A DNA stretch of 5,448 nt. Source: Gammaproteobacteria bacterium (GTDB lineage: Bacteria; Pseudomonadota; Gammaproteobacteria; Pseudomonadales; Halomonadaceae). The notes below the pieces were generated by a model. The model made no database searches. It was not told the DNA's origin and saw only the letters and a program-made list of their open reading frames with translations. Positions 1 to 5,448 of the stretch are shown here, piece by piece. The first letter of the stretch is position 1, and the number at the start of each line of letters is the position of its first letter. The stretch spans positions 1 through 5,448 of the forward strand of contig JAMCZP010000230.1 in assembly GCA_023485185.1 (NCBI GenBank). Reading direction: 5' to 3'. The position numbers and the translations under genes were made by a program.

Positions 1-575
1 GTTGCAGGTACGCGCTGTACCCGGTGAGCACCGGATTCAAACTTCAGCTGTGCGTAAACACCATCGCCTTTGACCCGGGAAATAATCTCTTTATAGCCGC
101 CCTGCTCGCCATGGCTGGCACTGACAACCTCAACTCGCCAGCCACGTTTTTCGGCGTAACGTGAGTACATGCGAAACAAGTCGCCGGCGAAAATCGCCGC
201 TTCGTCGCCACCGGTGCCGGCACGCACTTCCAAAAACACCCCCCGGCCATCATCAGGGTCTTTGGGAACCAGCAGGCGTTTTAGCTCACTATCAAGCTCC
301 GCTAATCGCTCACGGCCTTCGCTAAGCTCCATTTCCGCCAGCTCACGCATATCAGCATCGCTATCGCGGCTTAGCTGCTCGGCCTCTTGCATATTGGTTT
401 CGACGTCACGATAGCGCTGCCAGGCGGCCACAAGCTCTTCTAACTCAGCATATTCCCGGGAGTAGTCACGAAAGCGCTGCTGGTTATTGATCACTTCAGG
501 ATCAGACAGCAGCATGGCAAGCTCTTCAAAGCGTTCCGTAAAGCTGTCTAAGCGTTGGCGCAGAGTCTCTTTCAT
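1..575 (-). CDS. prfA: Peptide chain release factor 1 (RF1), N-terminal part, cut by window edge
   Basis: RF1 recognises UAA and UAG in the ribosomal A site and triggers release of the finished protein. About 191 codons are visible from ATG 575-573; the usual length is near 360. The N-terminal helical region (about residues 1-100) is followed by the family signature around [22 protein letters not shown] (split here as [10 protein letters not shown], 116-125, and [12 protein letters not shown], 126-137), then [10 protein letters not shown] (156-165) and [14 protein letters not shown] (179-192). The last three residues, PAT, are the RF1 stop-codon-reading tripeptide (RF2 has SPF), so this is RF1 rather than RF2. 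The catalytic GGQ loop lies beyond the edge. The start codon overlaps the hemA stop as ATGA, which suggests translational coupling. An AGAAGGA Shine-Dalgarno-like stretch (594-588, minus strand) sits 12 nt upstream. By known synteny prmC, the RF methylase gene, could follow outside the window. Confidence 0.97.
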   Translation of the reverse strand, partial: MKETLRQRLDSFTERFEELAMLLSDPEVINNQQRFRDYSREYAELEELVAAWQRYRDVETNMQEAEQLSRDSDADMRELAEMELSEGRERLAELDSELKRLLVPKDPDDGRGVFLEVRAGTGGDEAAIFAGDLFRMYSRYAEKRGWRVEVVSASHGEQGGYKEIISRVKGDGVYAQLKFESGAHRVQRVPA

Positions 576-1885
576 GCTGGCGTATCATCCTTCTGGCGGT
601 TAACCGTGGGCGCAGGTGTAGTTTCGAAAGCAGGTTTAACAGGTAATAGTAAGCGCGGAGCCGCATTCAACAATTCATGACGCTCTTCGGAAGCCGCATC
701 GCGTATTGCTTGGGTAGGCTGATGGAGCAGCCGGTTCGTCAATTGATGTGCCAAGCGCTCGATGACTTTAGCAGGGTCTTCCCCGCGCGCTAATCGCTCT
801 AAAGCTTGGTCGCGGGAAAGGTCGCGCAGCGCTTCGCCATGATGACGGTAGTCGCGGATCAGCTCACCGCCATTACGAATGCGCCGTTCATGCTGCCAAC
901 TGCCAACACCATGCTCAATCAATGACTCGGCTTGATCAGCGGCGACCTGACGGTGGCGGCGATTCTCTTGGATCACCTCTTCAAGATCATCCACGGTGTA
1001 GAGGAAGACATCGGCCAATTCGCCTACTTGGGGCTCAATATCCCGCGGCACCGCAATATCCACCATAAACACCGGCCGATGGCGGCGTTTTTTAAGCGCA
1101 CGCTCAACCATCCCCTTACCCAAGATCGGCAACGGCGATGCGGTAGAGGAGATCACGATATCAGCATGTTCAAGCGCGTCTGGAATCTCTTGAAGCGTAA
1201 TCGCCGTTCCCCCTAAAGGTCCGGCTACCAGTTCGGCTCGTTCACGGGTGCGGTTGGCAACGGTCAATTGGCGAACGCCAGCTTCGTGTAAATGGCGCGC
1301 AACTAACTCAATGGTTTCACCGGCACCAATCAATAGCGCACGGGAACGACCAAAATCATCAAAAATGCGGCTGGCCATGCTGACCGCCGCGTAGGCCACT
1401 GAGACGGGGTTTTTACCGATACCGGTTTCAGTGCGAACCTGCTTGGCCACCGCGAAGGTGTGCTGAAATAAGCGCTCTAACTCACCCCCTAAACCTTTTG
1501 ATTGCCGCGCCTGCTGATAAGCGTCTTTCAATTGGCCTAGAATTTGCGGTTCGCCCAGCACCATAGAATCCAGGCCAACCGCGACGCGCATTAAATGGCG
1601 CGCTGCATCGTTGTCTAAATAATGGTAGGCACAGCGAGCCAGCTCGTCGACGCGTAAATTATGAAAGCGTCCGAGCCAGTTCAATACCGCCTGTTCGCCA
1701 GCCGCATCCGTGACACAGTAAAGCTCGGTACGGTTGCAGGTGGATAGCACCGCTGCTTCACTGATTTGTGGCAGGTTGCGCAATTCCGTCAACGCGGTTT
1801 CAAGCTGCGTTGGCGTAAAGGCGACCTGCTCACGCACGGCCACGCTGGCGGTACGATGATTTATTCCCAGGGCAAGAAGCGTCAT
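572..1885 (-). CDS. hemA: Glutamyl-tRNA reductase
   Basis: This cytoplasmic enzyme reduces glutamyl-tRNA(Glu) with NADPH to glutamate-1-semialdehyde, the first committed step of C5-pathway tetrapyrrole (heme) synthesis. It has 437 residues, slightly above the roughly 420 usual. The N-terminal catalytic domain opens [19 protein letters not shown], very like enterobacterial HemA. The nucleophilic cysteine is Cys50 in [10 protein letters not shown], and [15 protein letters not shown] (104-118) is the other family signature. A Rossmann NADPH-binding domain carries [16 protein letters not shown] (184-199) and [11 protein letters not shown] (275-285). A helical C-terminal dimerisation domain (about 310-405) ends in a polar, proline-containing tail (about 409-437). 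The start is well fixed: an in-frame TAA lies one codon upstream (1891-1889) and the N-terminus matches the family. The Shine-Dalgarno sequence is weak (GAAG about 11 nt upstream). The stop overlaps the prfA start. In enterobacteria heme controls HemA stability; that is known there and not visible here. Confidence 0.98.
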   Translation of the reverse strand: MTLLALGINHRTASVAVREQVAFTPTQLETALTELRNLPQISEAAVLSTCNRTELYCVTDAAGEQAVLNWLGRFHNLRVDELARCAYHYLDNDAARHLMRVAVGLDSMVLGEPQILGQLKDAYQQARQSKGLGGELERLFQHTFAVAKQVRTETGIGKNPVSVAYAAVSMASRIFDDFGRSRALLIGAGETIELVARHLHEAGVRQLTVANRTRERAELVAGPLGGTAITLQEIPDALEHADIVISSTASPLPILGKGMVERALKKRRHRPVFMVDIAVPRDIEPQVGELADVFLYTVDDLEEVIQENRRHRQVAADQAESLIEHGVGSWQHERRIRNGGELIRDYRHHGEALRDLSRDQALERLARGEDPAKVIERLAHQLTNRLLHQPTQAIRDAASEERHELLNAAPRLLLPVKPAFETTPAPTVNRQKDDTPA

Positions 1886-1979
1886 GCGTTATGCGTCTTC
1901 GCTAGTGTGTCGGACTATTCGTCAACCACCAATATTTAAGCGGCTGCACCATCAATTAGGGCTTGCTAAAACAAGTCTT

Positions 1980-2006
1980 TTGCGTGGCCCAGGCGTTGCC
2001 TATAAA
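1980..2006 (+). promoter_or_regulatory. Candidate sigma70-type promoter for the TPR-lolB-ispE unit
   Basis: A -10-like TATAAA (2001-2006) lies in the AT-richest stretch of the divergent gap. Upstream is a poor -35-like TTGCGT (1980-1985) with a short 15-nt spacer; TTTTGC at 1978-1983 with 17 nt is an alternative. A start site near 2013 would leave a leader of about 125 nt before the TPR gene. The same AT-rich patch (2001-2020) could also help drive leftward hemA transcription, but I found no good minus-strand hexamer pair. The call rests on sequence resemblance only. Confidence 0.3.
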
Positions 2007-2035
2007 TATGCATAAAGATTGCTGACCACTTTTTC

Positions 2036-2042
2036 AAGGAGG
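2036..2042 (+). promoter_or_regulatory. Orphan Shine-Dalgarno-like AAGGAGG
   Basis: AAGGAGG is nearly complementary to the 3' end of 16S rRNA, but no ATG, GTG or TTG follows at 4-12 nt. The only near options are ATT at 2046 (too close) and ATC at 2051 (8 nt away), both very rare starts. The frame from ATC 2051 is that of the TPR gene but stops at TGA 2111-2113 after 20 codons. It could be a chance purine run, a standby ribosome site in the leader, or a relic. Confidence 0.3.
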
Positions 2043-2140
2043 AACATTCTATCACAGCAGGCTATCATCTGGCTCACACCACTTTGCCGCAGGCAGGCAA
2101 GCCGCTATGCTGAGCATTCGGCCACCTAATTGAGAGACGC

Positions 2141-3997
2141 ATGCGACCTCGCTCCATATTACTGGGTTCTACATTACTGGGTTCTTCATTACTGGGTTTT
2201 TCACGCTTGGGCGCAACCTTACGGAGTTCGGCTCTGTTAACCGTGGCCGCCTCTGCCTTTTTGCTAAGCGGCTGCCAAGCATCTCCCAACATGCAAGGTG
2301 GCCCGCTTAGCGCCTGGACCGATGACCCTATGCGCACGGCCCCTCCCATCACCCGCGGGCTTGATGCCGCAGGGCTTAGTACACTGCTTGGTGCTGAGCT
2401 GGCTGGCCAGCGCGGCGACTATCGCTCTGCAAGCAAAGGCTATCTTGAAGCGGCGCAGCGCTACAACGAACCCGCATTAGCCGAACGCGCTACCTTCGCG
2501 GCACGCTTTGGCAATGAAGTTTCATTAATTGAAGCCTCTGCGCTACGTTGGCGCGAGCTTGCTCCTCAAGCTGAGGTACCGAACCGCCTATTGGCAGCTT
2601 TTTCACTGCAGCGCGGTGACTGGCTCGACAGTCTTGAACAGCGCCTTGATATTGTGGAATCAGGTGGCCATGGCGACGTCGCTGCGTTTGCTGAAATTGC
2701 GGTAGCAGAAGAGGCACCACTCACGTTGATTTTGCAGCAATTACGCGACCACTTGGCACGCCCTGACGCCAATCAGTTGGAACACCACAGTGATGTGTTG
2801 CTAGCAACCGCATTAATTGAAGCAGCCCTTGGCGAAACAACGCTTGCCCAGCAGCGGCTTAATCAAGTCGAAGCACTAGATCCCGAATCAGCATCGTTAT
2901 GGTTAGTCAAAGCACGTTTGGCGCTTGAGGTAGATGATTACACAGCAGCTCAGCGCGCGGCCCAACAGGGCCTTGATTTGGCACCTGACGATGTACGCTT
3001 TATTCTACTATTGGCACAGGCGGAAATTCGCCTCAATAATATCAGTGCTGCTGAGGTTCAAACCAACGCCCTACTGGAAAGCCATGGCGGTAACCAAGAT
3101 CTGCGTTTGGCACTAGCCCAGCTGTACCTGGAAGAGGGCCACCCTAAGCCCGCGCAACGCTTGTTACAGCCGCTGATAGGCCAGCCCAATGTGCCTAATT
3201 TGGCCTACTACTTGCTCGGTGCAATTACCCAGTCTCAGGGCGACATTGACAATGCCCTGCTCTATTACCGCCAAGTCAGCGAGGGCAATGAATTTTTATC
3301 GGCCCGCGCAACAGCAGCGCAGATGCTGATTGAAGATGACCGATTGCTGGATGCCCGCGCGTTCCTGCGCATTGAGCGCATGCGCTTTGATCGTTACTTT
3401 AGCGAGCTCGTCATGCTTGAAGTACAACTGCTGAACGAAATGAATCAACAGCAGGACGCCAGTACGCTCCTGGATCGCGAGATTACGCGAACCCCTGATG
3501 ACACCTCTCTGCTCTATATGCGCGCTATGCGCCGCTGGGAAATGGGCGACATTGCCGGTATGGAAAGTGATTTACAACAAGTGCTACGCACTGAGCCGGA
3601 CAATGCCGAGGCGCTCAATGCGCTGGGTTACACGCTGGCTGATCTAAATCTACCCGGTCGTTTAGAAGAGGCTTTTGAACTTATTGAACGCGCCTACGAG
3701 CAGGCACCTAATAATCCCGCCGTACTCGATAGCATGGGCTGGGTGTACTTTCGCCTAGGCAAACCCGAAGAAGCATTGCCATGGCTGGAAAGCGCCTACG
3801 CTCAACTACCCGACCAGGAAGTGGCCGCCCACTTAGCCGAAGTACTGCAGGCATTGGGCCGCAGCGATGAAGCCCGCCAACTGCTTCAACGCTTCATGCA
3901 ACGCGCAAACCAACATCCGCAAATTGATGACCTACTTGAGCGCCACCCTGAGCTAAGCCCAGAAGGAGTGTCACCAATAGATGCGCCTTATGAGTAA
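2141..3997 (+). CDS. lbcA: TPR-repeat outer-membrane lipoprotein, probable LbcA (CtpA protease partner)
   Basis: A 618-residue predicted lipoprotein whose body is helical tetratricopeptide repeats. The lipobox LSGC (42-45) predicts lipidation at Cys45. The next residue is Gln, not the Asp inner-membrane retention signal, so the outer membrane is expected. TPR-like units are clearest at about 251-283, 353-386, 488-520 and 523-557, with weaker units elsewhere; no enzymatic motif is seen. In Pseudomonas aeruginosa the gene between hemA and lolB (PA4667) encodes LbcA, a TPR lipoprotein that brings cell-wall hydrolases to the periplasmic protease CtpA. The symbol is given by synteny and architecture, so function here is inference. 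ATG 2141 has only a weak GAGAG four nt upstream, and in-frame TGA 2111-2113 excludes an extension. The 44-residue signal region is unusually long because of a 15-bp tandem repeat. TTG at 2207 would give a normal-length signal but lacks a ribosome binding site. Repeat content makes the gene's name less certain than its class. Confidence 0.85.
   Translation: MRPRSILLGSTLLGSSLLGFSRLGATLRSSALLTVAASAFLLSGCQASPNMQGGPLSAWTDDPMRTAPPITRGLDAAGLSTLLGAELAGQRGDYRSASKGYLEAAQRYNEPALAERATFAARFGNEVSLIEASALRWRELAPQAEVPNRLLAAFSLQRGDWLDSLEQRLDIVESGGHGDVAAFAEIAVAEEAPLTLILQQLRDHLARPDANQLEHHSDVLLATALIEAALGETTLAQQRLNQVEALDPESASLWLVKARLALEVDDYTAAQRAAQQGLDLAPDDVRFILLLAQAEIRLNNISAAEVQTNALLESHGGNQDLRLALAQLYLEEGHPKPAQRLLQPLIGQPNVPNLAYYLLGAITQSQGDIDNALLYYRQVSEGNEFLSARATAAQMLIEDDRLLDARAFLRIERMRFDRYFSELVMLEVQLLNEMNQQQDASTLLDREITRTPDDTSLLYMRAMRRWEMGDIAGMESDLQQVLRTEPDNAEALNALGYTLADLNLPGRLEEAFELIERAYEQAPNNPAVLDSMGWVYFRLGKPEEALPWLESAYAQLPDQEVAAHLAEVLQALGRSDEARQLLQRFMQRANQHPQIDDLLERHPELSPEGVSPIDAPYE
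2159..2203 (+). repeat. Three tandem 15-bp units in the TPR lipoprotein signal sequence
   Basis: The units are 2159-2173, 2174-2188 and 2189-2203. All share TTACTGGGTT and differ at three positions in their last five bases. Each is five codons in frame, giving LLGST, LLGSS and LLGFS. The next ten codons (RLGAT, LRSSA; 2204-2233) look like two more decayed units. Because the unit is a multiple of three, copy-number change would lengthen or shorten the signal peptide without breaking the frame. Confidence 0.9.
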
Positions 3998-4055
3998 CAC
4001 CGAACATGATGTCTGGAACAGCCCAGGCATCGATAATGTTACCCTTACTTATTAA
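3981..4055 (+). CDS. Possible 24-residue small ORF overlapping the TPR gene end
   Basis: A reading frame in the +1 frame relative to the TPR gene starts at ATG 3981, runs past the TPR stop (3995-3997) and ends at TAA 4053-4055. It would encode a polar peptide beginning MRLMSNTEHDVW and ending NVTLTY. AAGGAG at 3963-3968 lies 12 nt upstream of ATG 3981; a second in-frame ATG at 3990 overlaps the TPR stop region. I recognise no family. It has no membrane segment and no cysteine. Overlap would allow translational coupling, but an ORF this short often occurs by chance. Confidence 0.2.
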   Translation: MRLMSNTEHDVWNSPGIDNVTLTY

Positions 4056-4064
4056 TCGATAATG
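4029..4064. repeat. 10-bp direct repeat ATCGATAATG in the gap before lolB
   Basis: ATCGATAATG occurs exactly at 4029-4038 and again at 4055-4064, 26 bp apart start to start. Each copy contains the palindrome ATCGAT, and the intervening DNA is AT-rich. The 90-bp gap between the TPR stop and the lolB start has no hairpin followed by a T-run, so it does not look like a terminator. The repeat could be a paired protein-binding site or a chance duplication. Confidence 0.4.
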
Positions 4065-4087
4065 ATCACTGAACATGGAGCCTGTTT

Positions 4088-4747
4088 ATGCTGACAATGA
4101 CGTCCTTTTCACCGCGCTGGTTATCTGCACGCCGCTCCTCGTATCGGCCTTCCCGCCTGCTGCTTGCGAGCATCGCGTTGCTGTTTCTTGCTAGCTGTGC
4201 GTCTCAAGCGCCTATGGATGAAAGCGGCCGCCAAGCAGGCCAGTGGGAGCGCCAACAGGCAGATGTTGAAGCCTTTGACACCTGGACAATGGTCGGTAAA
4301 GCGGGTTTGCGCACGCCTCAAGAGAATATCAGCGCTAACTTGGACTGGAACCAGCACCCCCACTACTTCCGTATGCTAATCAGCGGGCCATTTGGCGGTG
4401 GCCGCAACGTGCTAGAAGGCCGCGAAGGGCGGTTTTCGCTATCGAATAGCGATGGCCGCTTTGAGGCAGAAACCCCCGAAGCGTTGATGGAAGAGCAGCT
4501 TGGTTGGGCGCTGCCCGTCAGCGCAATGCCCGACTGGGTTCGTGGCTTACCGGGCGAGCATAATAGCTACCAGCTTGAAACCGACGAATTCGGCTTCCCG
4601 AGCCACTTGTCTCAAGACGGCTGGGAAATCGACTATCGCGACTGGGAGAGAGTTGAAGACCTGTGGCTGCCGCGCCGCATGGTCATGAACTACGAAGATG
4701 TACGCATTACGCTCGTCGTCAATCAATGGCAAGCTACCGGCGAGTAG
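4088..4747 (+). CDS. lolB: Outer-membrane lipoprotein receptor/insertase LolB
   Basis: LolB accepts lipoproteins from the periplasmic carrier LolA and inserts them into the inner leaflet of the outer membrane; it is itself a lipoprotein. The product has 219 residues (about 207 in E. coli). A basic N-region with several Arg is followed by a hydrophobic segment and lipobox LASC (34-37), predicting lipidation at Cys37, with Ala next, consistent with outer-membrane sorting. Family features in the mature part are W66 and G70 in DTWTMVGKAGLRTP, the strand-turn ISGPFGGGRNVLEG (98-111), WVRGLPG (150-156), LSQDGWEIDY (174-183), LPRRMVM (194-200) and the closing ITLVVNQW (207-214). Start ATG 4088 has GGAG at 4077-4080, 7 nt upstream; ATG 4097 is an in-frame alternative. 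The signal peptide of 36 residues is somewhat long. It lies 36 bp before ispE, probably in one operon. Confidence 0.95.
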   Translation: MLTMTSFSPRWLSARRSSYRPSRLLLASIALLFLASCASQAPMDESGRQAGQWERQQADVEAFDTWTMVGKAGLRTPQENISANLDWNQHPHYFRMLISGPFGGGRNVLEGREGRFSLSNSDGRFEAETPEALMEEQLGWALPVSAMPDWVRGLPGEHNSYQLETDEFGFPSHLSQDGWEIDYRDWERVEDLWLPRRMVMNYEDVRITLVVNQWQATGE

Positions 4748-4783
4748 CGCAAAGCGTGTTAGAGAAGATCTAAGAGAACCTGA

Positions 4784-5448
4784 ATGACCGCACCGCTAAC
4801 GCTTCCAGCTCCGGCTAAGCTAAACCGTATGTTGCATATTGTGGGCCGTCGACAAGACGGCTACCACACGCTGCAGACGCTGTTTCAGATCATTGATCTA
4901 TGTGACTACCTCACCTTCGCTTCCCGAGATGACGGAATTATTCACTTAACCAGTGAGGTTAGCGGTGTCAGCCACGATGATAATTTAATTGTGCGTGCCG
5001 CCCGCTTATTGCAACGCGCTAGTGGCACTCACTTAGGCGCGACGCTATCGATTGAAAAACAGCTGCCCATGGGCGGCGGCCTGGGCGGTGGCAGCTCTAA
5101 TGCGGCCACTGCACTGGTCGGCCTCACTCATCTCTGGCGACTCAACTTTTCGCTTGATGCGTTAGCCCAGCTAGCGCTAACGCTAGGGGCTGATGTCCCG
5201 GTCTTTGTACATGGCCATAGCGCCTGGGGCGAAGGCGTTGGCGAACAACTCACCCCGGTCAGCTTAGATACACCGTGGTTTGTGATTATCCACCCTGGCA
5301 TTAGCGTTTCCACGCCTAGTCTCTTCCAAGACCCGCAATTGACACGTGACAGCCGCCCCATTACTATGGCGCGCGCACTGCAGGGGGGAGCGCCGGAGTG
5401 GCGTAACGACTGTGAGGCTGTGGTAAAGGAACGCTATCCGCCAATCGC
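4784..5448 (+). CDS. ispE: 4-diphosphocytidyl-2-C-methyl-D-erythritol kinase, C-terminus cut by window edge
   Basis: IspE phosphorylates CDP-methylerythritol at the 2-hydroxyl with ATP, the fourth step of the MEP pathway to isopentenyl diphosphate. About 221 codons of the usual 280 or so are present. It belongs to the GHMP kinase superfamily. The N-terminal substrate motif PAPAKLNRMLHIVGRRQDGYH (first part 8-21, second part 22-28) contains the conserved Lys12. The glycine-rich ATP loop PMGGGLGGGSSNAAT spans 95-109, and LGADVPVFVHG (134-144) carries the catalytic Asp137. NDCEAVV (208-214) matches the family, while the final GHMP motif (GTGAC in E. coli) is outside. Start ATG 4784 follows an AAGAGA purine run (4772-4777) and aligns with the family N-terminus. 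Spacing to lolB and the lack of a terminator suggest co-transcription. Confidence 0.96.
   Translation, partial: MTAPLTLPAPAKLNRMLHIVGRRQDGYHTLQTLFQIIDLCDYLTFASRDDGIIHLTSEVSGVSHDDNLIVRAARLLQRASGTHLGATLSIEKQLPMGGGLGGGSSNAATALVGLTHLWRLNFSLDALAQLALTLGADVPVFVHGHSAWGEGVGEQLTPVSLDTPWFVIIHPGISVSTPSLFQDPQLTRDSRPITMARALQGGAPEWRNDCEAVVKERYPPI

Noticed and set aside
169..414. Plus-strand Ser/Arg-rich 81-codon frame
   Set aside because: It is antisense to prfA. The Ser-rich composition is the mirror of the acidic, Leu-rich RF1 helices.
932..1216. Plus-strand 94-codon frame inside hemA
   Set aside because: It lies wholly antisense to the NADPH-binding part of an unmistakable hemA and shows no recognisable motif.
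1897..1925. Minus-strand TTGACG (1925-1920) as a -35 for hemA
   Set aside because: At 16-18 nt spacing there is only GC-containing sequence such as GCGAAG, no -10-like hexamer, and a start there would leave almost no leader.
2084..2100. Small inverted repeat TTGCC/GGCAA with a 7-nt loop
   Set aside because: A five-pair stem with no T-run is within chance expectation and is neither a terminator nor a clear operator.
2074..2352. Minus-strand 92-codon frame with a repetitive EPSNVEPSN-like peptide
   Set aside because: It is antisense to the signal region of the TPR gene, and its repeats are just the reverse reading of the 15-bp tandem repeat. It has no family match.
4006..4062. 18-codon frame starting ATG ATG in the TPR-lolB gap
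   Set aside because: No Shine-Dalgarno sequence precedes it, and it competes with the better-supported 3981-4055 frame.
5128..5361. Minus-strand 77-codon frame
   Set aside because: It is antisense to ispE, whose kinase motifs are clear on the plus strand.

Overview
The window looks like a conserved housekeeping locus from a gammaproteobacterium, most likely a Halomonas-like member of the Halomonadaceae. That placement is inference. It rests on the gene order, which matches the hemA/prfA versus TPR-lipoprotein/lolB/ispE arrangement known from Pseudomonas, and on how closely the proteins resemble gammaproteobacterial HemA, RF1, LolB and IspE. I see no insertion sequence, phage gene, CRISPR array, tRNA or rRNA.

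Layout: two divergent transcription units share a 255-bp gap (1886-2140). Leftward, hemA (glutamyl-tRNA reductase, complete) is followed by prfA (release factor RF1, cut by the left edge). Their stop and start codons overlap as ATGA. Rightward lie a large TPR lipoprotein gene (probable lbcA), then lolB (outer-membrane lipoprotein receptor), then ispE (4-diphosphocytidyl-2-C-methyl-D-erythritol kinase, cut by the right edge). No terminator-like hairpin with a T-run is visible between the rightward genes, so they are probably co-transcribed.

Functional links: the left unit begins tetrapyrrole synthesis from charged tRNA-Glu and also supplies translation termination. The right unit is about the envelope. 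LolB inserts lipoproteins into the outer membrane, and the TPR protein is itself a predicted outer-membrane lipoprotein, hence a likely LolB client. IspE makes isoprenoid precursors needed for undecaprenyl carrier lipid and quinones.

The unexplained features are small. They are an in-frame 15-bp tandem repeat that lengthens the signal peptide of the TPR lipoprotein, a strong Shine-Dalgarno-like AAGGAGG with no usual start codon in the divergent gap, a possible 24-codon ORF overlapping the end of the TPR gene, and a 10-bp direct repeat before lolB. I found no convincing novel multi-gene system.
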